A stretch of DNA of 41,803 nt from Planctomycetota bacterium. Its GTDB lineage: Bacteria; Planctomycetota; Phycisphaerae; SM23-33. A program made the position numbers and the translations under genes. Under the pieces are notes generated by a model. It did no database searches and had not been told where the DNA came from. It was given only the letters and a program-made list of their open reading frames with translations. The stretch's first letter is position 1. Every line of letters starts with the position of its first letter. This document shows, piece by piece, positions 35,536-41,803 of this stretch. The stretch spans positions 1 to 41,803 of the forward strand of contig JAKJER010000053.1 of assembly GCA_022705325.1 (NCBI GenBank), read 5' to 3'.

Positions 35536-35641
35536 ATTGACCATTGTTCATTGCCCATTGCCCATTGAAGAGCCCCGCGCCGCAATGACCAATGACCATT
35601 TCCCAATGTCCAATCCAGGGTCAATGGTTTTGCCATTGACC
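35536..35641. repeat. Inverted heptamer arrays and hairpin after a stop codon
   Basis: Three elements. Arm 1 (35536-35567) is ATTG repeated every 7 bp five times (ATTGACC, ATTGTTC, ATTGCCC, ATTGCCC, ATTG). Arm 2 (35583-35614) is the inverted form with CAAT every 7 bp (CAATGAC twice, a degenerate CATTTCC, CAATGTC, CAAT), so the arms can pair around a 15-nt loop. Then GGTCAATGG (35619-35627) and CCATTGACC (35633-35641) form a perfect 9-bp hairpin. It starts 2 bp after the stop of the zinc-finger gene and lies upstream of araF. Confidence 0.85.
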
Positions 35642-35745
35642 GCGGGCCGGTCTGCCTGTACACAGGAAGTACTGTTGCCGCAGTCCGGGCAGGCCAACCG
35701 CGCGGCGGACCGGCAACGCATTGTTCCTGTTGCAGGAGAGGTCTG

Positions 35746-36753
35746 ATGAATCGACTGTTGGTCATGACGGCCGGCGTGATCCTGGGCGGGCTGCTGCTGG
35801 GGGACCTGGCCGGGTGCGACAACAAGCCAAGCGGTTCGGAGAAGATCAAGATCGGCTTCCTGGTCAAGATGCCAGAGGAACCGTGGTTCCAGAACGAGTG
35901 GAAGCACGCCCAGCGGTGCGCCGACAAGTACGGCTTCGACTTGATCAAGATCGGCGCCTCCGACGGCGAGAAGGTGCTCAACGCCATCAACAACCTGGCC
36001 GCCCAGGGCGCCAAGGGCTTCGTGATCTGCGCGCCCGACGTGCGCCTGGGCCCGGCGATCGTGGCCGCCGCCAGGGAGCGCAATCTCAAGGTCTTCAGCG
36101 TCGACGACCAGTTCCTGGGCGCCGACGGGCAGCCCATGAAGGACGTGCCCTACATGGGCATCTCCGCCCGCGAGATCGGCCGACAGGTCGGCAAGGCCCT
36201 GTACGAGGAGTTCAAGAAGCGCGGGTGGAAGATCGAGGAGACCGGCGCCTGCTGTATCGCCCACGACCAGCTCCCCACGGCCAAGAACCGCACCGAGGGC
36301 ACCCGCGATGCCCTGACGGAAGCGGGCTTCCCGGCCGAGAAGATCTACGTCGCCCAGGAGAAGACCACCGACACCGAGGGCGGGTTCAACGCCGCCAACT
36401 CCGTGCTCACCCAGTACCCGGAGGTGAAGCGGTGGCTGGTGTTCTCGATGAACGACGAGGGCGTGATGGGCGGCGTGCGGGCGATGGAGGGGCGCGGCTT
36501 CACCGCCGAGACCACCATCGGCATCGGCATCGGCGGCAGCACCTGCGAGATCGAGTTCAAGAAGGAAAAGCCCACCGGCTTCTTCGCCACCTGCCTGATC
36601 AGCGAGTACCGCCACGGGTACGAGACGGCCGAGCTGCTCTACAAGTGGATCAAGGAGGGCACGACCCCGCCGATGTACACGCTGACGGCCGGCGTGATCG
36701 TCACGCGGGAGACCCAGGAACAGAAGCGGCGCGAGCTGGGACTGATCGACTGA
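35746..36753 (+). CDS. araF: Arabinose-type sugar-binding lipoprotein (AraF-like)
   Basis: A 335-residue periplasmic-binding protein, anchored by a lipobox LAGC (Cys24) rather than secreted free. The mature part closely follows E. coli AraF: KIGFLVKMPEEPWFQNEWK, IKIGASDGEKVLNAINNLA, AKGFVICAPDVRLGPAI, VFSVDDQFLGADGQPM and FSMNDEGVMGGVRAMEGRGF align by eye. It should bind L-arabinose or a related pentose/galactose and deliver it to the AraGH transporter. AGGAGAGG lies 5 bp before ATG 35746. The first gene of a three-gene operon; the next start is 13 bp after its stop. No AraC-type regulator is in the window. Confidence 0.92.
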   Translation: MNRLLVMTAGVILGGLLLGDLAGCDNKPSGSEKIKIGFLVKMPEEPWFQNEWKHAQRCADKYGFDLIKIGASDGEKVLNAINNLAAQGAKGFVICAPDVRLGPAIVAAARERNLKVFSVDDQFLGADGQPMKDVPYMGISAREIGRQVGKALYEEFKKRGWKIEETGACCIAHDQLPTAKNRTEGTRDALTEAGFPAEKIYVAQEKTTDTEGGFNAANSVLTQYPEVKRWLVFSMNDEGVMGGVRAMEGRGFTAETTIGIGIGGSTCEIEFKKEKPTGFFATCLISEYRHGYETAELLYKWIKEGTTPPMYTLTAGVIVTRETQEQKRRELGLID

Positions 36754-36766
36754 CGGCGGCGGTGCG

Positions 36767-38296
36767 ATGGCCAGCGGGCAGCCCTATCTCGAGTTCGATG
36801 CGATTTCCAAGCGCTTTCCCGGCGTGCAGGCCCTGGACCAGGTGAGTTTCGGCGTGTCCGCCGGCAGCGTCCACGCCCTGGTCGGCGAGAACGGCGCGGG
36901 CAAGAGCACCCTGCTGAAGGTCCTCAGCGGCGTCTACGCGCCGGACCAGGGCCAGGTCCGCCTGGCGGGCCAGGTCCGCTCCTTCCGCTCCACCGCCGAC
37001 GCCATCGCCGCCGGGGTGGCCGTCATCTACCAGGAACTCCACCTGGTCGGCGAGATGTCGGTGGCCGAAAACCTCCTGCTGGGCAACCTGCCCAATCGCC
37101 TGGGCATCGTCGACCGCAAGCGCCTCCGCCGCCTGGCCCAGGAAGAACTCAACTTCCTGGAAGAGGACATCGACGTCGACGCCAAGCTCAGCCGCCTGCC
37201 CATCGCCCAACGCCAGATGGTCGAGATCGCCAAGGCCCTCATGCGCGACGCCTCGGTCATCGCCTTCGACGAGCCCACCAGCAGCCTCAGCGACCGTGAG
37301 GTCCGAAAGCTCTTCGCCGTCATCCGCCAACTCCGCGACCGCGGGCGGGCCATCATCTACGTCAGCCACCGCATGGACGAGATCTTCCAGGTCTGCGACC
37401 GCGTCACCGTCTTGCGCGACGGGCGCCACGTCGTCACCTTCGACGAGATGGGCGCCCTCGACCGCGACGTGCTGGTCAAGAACATGGTCGGGCGAGAGCT
37501 GCGCGACATCTACAACTACCGCCCACGCGACCTCGGCGGGCCCGCCCTCGAGGTCCGCGAACTGGAAGGCCCCGGCCTGGCGGCGCCCGTCAGCCTGTCG
37601 CTGGCCGAGGGCGAGATCGTCGCCCTCTTCGGGCTGGTCGGGGCCGGGCGGAGCGAACTGCTTAAGCTCGTCTACGGCGACCAGGCGGCCCGGGGCGGGA
37701 CCCTGCTGGTGCGAGGGCGGCCCGTCCGCGTGCGCCACCCGGCCGACGCCGTCCGCGCCGGCGTCATGCTCTGCCCCGAGGACCGCAAGAAGGAAGGCAT
37801 CGTCCCCATCCGCAGCGTGGCCGACAACATCAACCTCAGCGCGCGCCGTCACTTCAGCTTCCTGCGGTTCGTCATCTCCCCGCGGGCCGAGCGGGCCAAC
37901 GCGCAGGCCATGGTCGACAAGCTCTCCATTCGCACGCCCTCGCTGGGGCAACTGGTGATGAATCTCTCGGGAGGCAACCAGCAGAAGACCATCCTCGGCC
38001 GCTGGCTCAGCGAAAACGTGAAGGTCCTGCTGCTGGACGAGCCCACCCGCGGCATCGACGTGGGGGCCAAGAGCGAGATCTACAACATCATCTTCGAGCT
38101 GGCCCGCCAGGGCATCGGCATCCTGCTGGTCTCCAGCGAGCTGCCCGAGGTGCTGGGCCTGGCCGACCGCGTCCTGGTCATGCGCCAGGGCCGCCTGGTG
38201 GCCGAGGTGCCCCGCGGGCAGGCGAACGAGGAGGACCTGCTGCGCCTCGCCCTGCCGGAGTCCGATCCCGCCGCACACAGGAGTCTGTCGTCATGA
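36767..38296 (+). CDS. araG: Sugar ABC transporter ATPase, AraG-like
   Basis: A 509-residue protein with two fused nucleotide-binding domains, the usual size for AraG/RbsA/MglA. The first Walker A is GENGAGKST (40-48). The matching Walker B is SVIAFDEPTSSLSD and the H-loop is IYVSHRMDE. The second domain has a degenerate P-loop GLVGAGRSELLKL, an LSGGNQQK signature, and LLLDEPTRGIDVG, as normal in this family where only the first site is fully active. It powers sugar uptake with the araF and araH products. The stop codon overlaps the araH start (ATGA at 38293-38296). No strong Shine-Dalgarno precedes ATG 36767, only GGCGG, so translation may be coupled to araF. Confidence 0.95.
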   Translation: MASGQPYLEFDAISKRFPGVQALDQVSFGVSAGSVHALVGENGAGKSTLLKVLSGVYAPDQGQVRLAGQVRSFRSTADAIAAGVAVIYQELHLVGEMSVAENLLLGNLPNRLGIVDRKRLRRLAQEELNFLEEDIDVDAKLSRLPIAQRQMVEIAKALMRDASVIAFDEPTSSLSDREVRKLFAVIRQLRDRGRAIIYVSHRMDEIFQVCDRVTVLRDGRHVVTFDEMGALDRDVLVKNMVGRELRDIYNYRPRDLGGPALEVRELEGPGLAAPVSLSLAEGEIVALFGLVGAGRSELLKLVYGDQAARGGTLLVRGRPVRVRHPADAVRAGVMLCPEDRKKEGIVPIRSVADNINLSARRHFSFLRFVISPRAERANAQAMVDKLSIRTPSLGQLVMNLSGGNQQKTILGRWLSENVKVLLLDEPTRGIDVGAKSEIYNIIFELARQGIGILLVSSELPEVLGLADRVLVMRQGRLVAEVPRGQANEEDLLRLALPESDPAAHRSLSS

Positions 38297-39690
38297 CCCG
38301 CCCCTCGCGATCCGCCGCCCTGGGCCCCGCCGTCCGCGGCGTCTGGGACCGCGCGGGTATGATCCTCGTGTTCGCCGTGCTCTTTGTCGTCCTCTCGGTG
38401 ACGGTGCGCAACTTCTGCACCTGGGACAACCTCGTCTTTCTGCTGCTCCAGGTCTCCACCGTCGGCATGGTCGCCTGCACCATGCTCTTCTGCCTGGCCA
38501 GCGGAGACTTCGACCTGTCGGTCGAGGCCGTCATCGCCTTCTCCGGCGTCTTCGCCGCCGTCGTCATCGCCAGGACCGGCAGCGTCGCGATGGGCATCTT
38601 CTGCGGCGTCCTGGGCGGAGGCGTCGTCGGGCTCATCAACGGCATCATCATCGCCGAGTTCCGCATCAACGCCCTGATCGCCACCCTGGCCACCTGGCAG
38701 GTCGTCAAGGGCCTGGCCCTCATCGTCTCCGACGGCAAGGCCGTCGGCGTCGCCCAGGAGGAGTTCTTCCTGCTGGGGCGAACGCCCGCCGATCTGATCG
38801 TCCAGCACGCCGGCGCCCTGCCCGGCTGGCTGGCCTGGGCCGACGGGCACTACAGTCTTCTCCGCGTGCCCAACCCCGTCTGGATGATGCTGGGCGCCTT
38901 CGCGCTGTTCGGCTTCCTGCTCAACCGCTCCACCTTCGGGCGCAACACGCTGGCCATCGGGGGCAACCGCGAAGCCGCCCGCCTCGCCGGCATCCACGTC
39001 AACCGCACCAAGATCATCATCTTCACCCTCCAGGGCCTGGTGACGGGTTTCGCGGGCGTGGTGCTGGCCTCGAGAATGACCAGCGGGCAGCCCAACACGT
39101 CGGTGGGCTTCTCGCTGGACGTCATCTCCGCCTGCGTGCTGGGGGGCGTGGCGCTGTCGGGCGGCGTGGGAACCATGACCGGCACCATCGTCGGCGTGCT
39201 CATCATGGGCAGCGTCCAGAACGCCATGAACCTGCTCAACATCGACGCCTTCTACCAATTCGTGGCCCGCGGGGTCATCCTGCTGGCGGCCGTCCTGCTC
39301 GACCAGCTCAAGAACTCCCGACCCGCCGGCGCGCGACCGCTCCTGCTGGAGATCTGGACGTGGGCGGTCCTGCTCCTGCTGCCCGTCGCCTTGATCCTGG
39401 AACTCGTGATGGTGCCCCAGAAGCCCGTCCTCCTGGTTGACGCTCTGGTCAACCTGGCCGCCCTGGTGGCCGTGCTCGCCCTGCGGTCGGGCCGGAAACT
39501 CGCCTGGCTCTCGCTCCAGCTCTACTTCGCCTACGGGATCGGGGTTTCGATCTGGTGGGGCTGGGAGTCGGGCGGTTCCCCCCTGTGGGCTGCGCTTCAG
39601 GTGCTCCACCTTGCGGTCGTGTGGGTCTACTTCTACCGTCCCGCGGTTCGCAGGTTCTGCCAGGTGGGCCGGCTCGCCGAAAGCGCATAG
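38293..39690 (+). CDS. araH: Sugar ABC transporter permease, AraH-like, with extra C-terminal membrane domain
   Basis: A 465-residue integral membrane protein. Residues 1-340 match the AraH/RbsC permease family, with about nine to ten helices, the family motif GDFDLSVEAVIAFSGV near the start, and the cytoplasmic coupling segment GGNREAARLAGIHV. The C-terminus VSACVLGGVALSGGVGTMTGT-like region is conserved. The family usually ends near residue 330; here about 125 residues follow, with four more hydrophobic segments (WTWAVLLLLPVALILEL; LLVDALVNLAALVAVLAL; LAWLSLQLYFAYGIGVSIWW; LWAALQVLHLAVVWVYFY). I do not recognise that extra domain. ATG 38293 overlaps the araG stop, so translation is coupled. 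Confidence 0.92.
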   Translation: MTRPSRSAALGPAVRGVWDRAGMILVFAVLFVVLSVTVRNFCTWDNLVFLLLQVSTVGMVACTMLFCLASGDFDLSVEAVIAFSGVFAAVVIARTGSVAMGIFCGVLGGGVVGLINGIIIAEFRINALIATLATWQVVKGLALIVSDGKAVGVAQEEFFLLGRTPADLIVQHAGALPGWLAWADGHYSLLRVPNPVWMMLGAFALFGFLLNRSTFGRNTLAIGGNREAARLAGIHVNRTKIIIFTLQGLVTGFAGVVLASRMTSGQPNTSVGFSLDVISACVLGGVALSGGVGTMTGTIVGVLIMGSVQNAMNLLNIDAFYQFVARGVILLAAVLLDQLKNSRPAGARPLLLEIWTWAVLLLLPVALILELVMVPQKPVLLVDALVNLAALVAVLALRSGRKLAWLSLQLYFAYGIGVSIWWGWESGGSPLWAALQVLHLAVVWVYFYRPAVRRFCQVGRLAESA

Positions 39691-39741
39691 AGCACACCCG
39701 GACCTTGCGGTACGCGGGCCGATCCATCCGACCGCCTGCGC

Positions 39742-41574
39742 TCAGCGCCTGCGTCGGCGGACGTACCCGCCCAGTCCACAAGCCGCCATGGCCAGCAGCG
39801 TCAGGCTGGCCGGCTCGGGCACTTCCAGTATCAGCGTCGTCTGGGCCGTGGCCCACATCCCGTCGTCGTCGGTCACCCGAAGCGTAACCGGATTGGGCCC
39901 GACGTTCAGGCCCAGGTCCAGCAGGTCGGCGAAGTGGAAGCTCGCGGCCGGGCTGGCGCCCGTCCAGTCGTAGAGGCCGTCGTTGTTCAGGTCCCAGGCG
40001 TACTCGGTCAGCAGGTCGAAGTCGAAGTCCCACGAGCCCGACCCGTCCAGGGTGACCACCCGCCCTTCCATCAGCGTGTAGGGCCCGTCGGCATCGGGCG
40101 TGGGCGGCGTGTTGGGCAGGTAGCCGCCCGTCAGGCCGTACTTGTCCTGGAGGTAGATGCCCACGTCGTTGAGGTCGCCGGCCGACAGGGCGCGGTCGAA
40201 GATGAGCACCTCGGCCATGTCGCCGATCATCTGGCGGCCGTTGAAGGTGGCCCCGCCGATGTAGTAGTTGACCGAGCTGCCCACGCCCATGTCGTAATGG
40301 AGGGCCTCGCCCGTCGGCGAGAGCGCCAGAGGCGAGCCGTTGCGCCAGGCCAGCGTGCTGCCGCTCAGGGCCTGGGCGGTCAGGATGCTGCTGCCGGTCG
40401 GGAAGCTGCCCGCGGGCGAGAAGGCGTTGGCGCTGTCCTGCCGCAGGCGAAGACGCTGGTTCTGGTTGCCGGTGGGCGTCCACTGGCCCACGTCGATCAT
40501 CTGGCCGGTGCTGGTGCCCATGATCTCATTGTTGCCCGTCAGCGTGGTGTAGTTGAAGACGGCGAAGATCGTCCGCTCCTGCCCCGCTGCGATGTCCAGC
40601 CCGCCGCTGATCCGCAGGTCGCCGCGGTTGAACCGAATCGCCGGCAGGCCGTTGATCGAGCTGAGGACGTACGTCGGCTGGTTGCCCAGGCTGTACCAGT
40701 CCGCCGAGCGGGCCTTGGGCGACTTGTCCAGCCAGCTCGTGACGGCCGACCCGGAGGTGGCGACGCTGGCGACGTCCGTCGCGTCCAGCCACAGCTCCAG
40801 GCCCGAGGGCACGTTCGTCAGCGGTTTATAGGCGTTGATCGTCAGGACGGGGCGTTCCGCCTGGGCGGCCTGCGAGCTGTGGTAGATCACCGCCGGCGTC
40901 GATTCGTTGCTCGCCTGGAGCAGCATCCCGCCGTTGGACGCGCCGTTGGCCCAGCCGGTCAGCGCGGCCGTGCCCGCGGGCGTGAAGGTGAACCGCGTGG
41001 TCGCGCCGACCGCCTCGCTCCCCGTCACCGCGTACGAGCCCAGGACGGTCGTGCCGCGGTCGGTACCGGCCGCCAGCCCGCCGGCGGCCCACGTCGGGCC
41101 TTCCAGCGGCGAGTGGTTGGTCTGGTTGCGCCGGTTCCAGGTCACGCCGCGATCGTCCGCGGTGGCCGAGCCGCCCACGCCCGCGCCGATGCCCTCGACC
41201 CAGTCGGTCGGAAAGATCTCGTACGCGTTGATGGTGTTGGCGCCAGCGCCGGTCCGCACCTGCTTGACCTTCGCGTCGAACCAGGCCGTGCTCACCACGT
41301 ACCCGTCCAGGGCCGACAGGTCCCACCGCATCACTTCACGAATCACAGAGTTCACGCCGTTGTTGGCCACTTCAAAGTCGGCTCGTTGGCCCACGTTCTC
41401 GTTGGCAAAGCCGGACAGGATGTTGGCGTCCTCCGCCCCGCTGTACGTCCCGCCGACGACCGGCGTGGTCGCGCCCTCCTGGAAGGTGAAGGTGGCCGCG
41501 CCCAGAGCGCCGCACAACGACAAGACGCTCAGTAACGACAGAACATGCCGACACCGGCCCGTGCAGGTAAACAT
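39742..41574 (-). CDS. DNRLRE/LamG/PKD PEP-CTERM surface protein
   Basis: A 610-residue secreted protein. A signal peptide (VLSLLSVLSLCGALGAA) precedes a DNRLRE-like beta domain (about 25-220; VMRWDLSALDGYVVSTAWFD and WVEGIGAG are typical). A concanavalin-like lectin domain follows (about 255-460; LWLDATDVASVATSGSAVTSW to GDMAEVLIFDRALSAGDLND), then a PKD-type repeat (about 470-575; PTPDADGPYTLMEGRVVTLD and YAWDLNNDGLYDW). The C-terminus VPEPASLTLLAMAACGL plus RRRRR is a PEP-CTERM signal. Likely a cell-surface glycan-binding or matrix protein. ATG 41574 has GAGGAGG 7 bp upstream. A TAGAAT element lies at 41633-41628 on the same strand, possibly its -10. Confidence 0.88.
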   Translation of the reverse strand: MFTCTGRCRHVLSLLSVLSLCGALGAATFTFQEGATTPVVGGTYSGAEDANILSGFANENVGQRADFEVANNGVNSVIREVMRWDLSALDGYVVSTAWFDAKVKQVRTGAGANTINAYEIFPTDWVEGIGAGVGGSATADDRGVTWNRRNQTNHSPLEGPTWAAGGLAAGTDRGTTVLGSYAVTGSEAVGATTRFTFTPAGTAALTGWANGASNGGMLLQASNESTPAVIYHSSQAAQAERPVLTINAYKPLTNVPSGLELWLDATDVASVATSGSAVTSWLDKSPKARSADWYSLGNQPTYVLSSINGLPAIRFNRGDLRISGGLDIAAGQERTIFAVFNYTTLTGNNEIMGTSTGQMIDVGQWTPTGNQNQRLRLRQDSANAFSPAGSFPTGSSILTAQALSGSTLAWRNGSPLALSPTGEALHYDMGVGSSVNYYIGGATFNGRQMIGDMAEVLIFDRALSAGDLNDVGIYLQDKYGLTGGYLPNTPPTPDADGPYTLMEGRVVTLDGSGSWDFDFDLLTEYAWDLNNDGLYDWTGASPAASFHFADLLDLGLNVGPNPVTLRVTDDDGMWATAQTTLILEVPEPASLTLLAMAACGLGGYVRRRRR

Positions 41575-41683
41575 GGCGTAGCCTCCTCTTTCAGCTAGTC
41601 TTCAGAATCTTTGGGTGTTTACGTCGGATTCTATCGTACGGCAGGGGGTGCATTGCGCCAAGGTGCAAAAAACACCCTGTCGT

Positions 41684-41726
41684 GCCACAGCGATTATGTC
41701 ACCCCTTCGCCACAGCGATTATGTCA
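41684..41726. repeat. Two direct repeats inside the IS end
   Basis: Two identical 18-bp copies (GCCACAGCGATTATGTCA) at 41684-41701 and 41709-41726; likely transposase-binding sites. Confidence 0.85.
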
Positions 41727-41743
41727 TCCCTGTGCCTGGGGTC

Positions 41744-41803
41744 TTATACCAAGAGTCGATCCTTGCGTCGTGCGATTTTCTGGATTTCGAGCTGGCCGTA
41801 CCT
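41744..41803 (-). CDS. Transposase C-terminus (partial, runs off right edge)
   Basis: An uninterrupted minus-strand frame reads RYGQLEIQKIARRKDRLLV and stops at TAA (41746-41744). Only 19 codons are in the window. The basic, helix-like end and its position facing two subterminal repeats support a transposase. The family cannot be fixed from so little sequence. Confidence 0.55.
   Translation of the reverse strand, partial: RYGQLEIQKIARRKDRLLV

Larger units (their letters stand above)
41678..41803 (-). mobile_element. End of an insertion sequence with paired subterminal repeats
   Basis: Reading inward from 41678, the sequence starts TGTCGTGCC. GCCACAGCGATTATGTCA occurs at 41684-41701 and again at 41709-41726, a perfect 18-bp repeat with a 25-bp period; both copies are followed by a similar CCCT/TCCCT. 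A transposase-like C-terminal frame then faces this end on the minus strand. Terminal TG..CA with multiple end repeats is known from IS21/IS481-type elements, but I cannot name the family. The rest of the element lies outside the window. Confidence 0.65.

Noticed and set aside
35536..35641. CRISPR-like array
   Set aside because: Units are 7 bp with no spacers, so this is a short tandem repeat, not CRISPR.
38080..39609. A 509-residue minus-strand frame opposite araH
   Set aside because: Gln/His/Glu-rich shadow of the permease's codon pattern; the permease frame has clear helices and motifs.

Overview
The window is GC-rich chromosomal DNA, most likely from the Planctomycetota, class Phycisphaerae or a close relative. 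This is inferred from gene content, not from a marker gene. The pointers are three secreted proteins ending in a VPEP motif, one membrane helix and an Arg-rich tail (PEP-CTERM sorting signals); two Tat-exported Gfo/Idh/MocA oxidoreductases; a pyruvate phosphate dikinase; small CxxC zinc-ribbon proteins; and an integrase with the 'GLGNTD' motif. Housekeeping genes (clpX, prfB with its programmed frameshift, a phosphohexomutase) sit among surface and carbohydrate genes.

Layout. Positions 1-1252: a tRNA-Arg(CCG) on the minus strand with a tyrosine recombinase starting 13 bp beyond its 3' end and running off the left edge; this looks like the edge of an element integrated at the tRNA. 1463-3201: a SHOCT-type membrane protein and clpX. 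3202-3679: no protein gene, but a well-formed candidate small RNA gene with its own strong promoter. 3680-10810: two PEP-CTERM surface proteins (LamG-type and a 1,322-residue PA14/autotransporter-repeat type) flanking a sialate-O-acetylesterase-like enzyme. 11073-19348: a methyltransferase, a mini zinc ribbon, two Gfo/Idh/MocA proteins, an ABC exporter carrying an extracytoplasmic PDZ domain, and a large helical-repeat lipoprotein. 19486-26345: prfB, a small lipoprotein, an MFS-type transporter, a secretin-N-like/TPR protein and an LtaS/sulfatase-like membrane enzyme. 26622-32091: pyruvate phosphate dikinase with a histone-H1-like tail, an MscS channel and a two-gene membrane/secreted unit. 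32107-32749: a HEPN/MNT toxin-antitoxin pair. 32865-39690: a phosphohexomutase, an MJ0042 zinc-finger protein and an araFGH-type sugar ABC operon whose permease has an extra C-terminal membrane domain. 39742-41574: a third PEP-CTERM protein. 41678-41803: the end of an insertion sequence with paired subterminal repeats and the last codons of its transposase.

How the genes fit together. Much of the window suits a polysaccharide- or glycan-degrading lifestyle: PA14, LamG and DNRLRE surface proteins, an acetylesterase, NAD-dependent sugar-modifying oxidoreductases and an arabinose-type importer. PPDK would link pyruvate and PEP. Regulation shows two styles: genes with clear AGGAG-type ribosome sites, and several genes whose -10 element lies only 6-10 bp from the start codon, suggesting leaderless or near-leaderless mRNAs. 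Heptameric ATTGACC-type arrays directly follow the stop codons of two unrelated genes.

The points most worth checking are the C-rich-loop small RNA (3382-3454), the PDZ-ABC exporter fusion, the post-stop heptamer arrays, the leaderless promoter architecture and the PPDK tail. All functional calls come from reading translated sequence; no database search was run.
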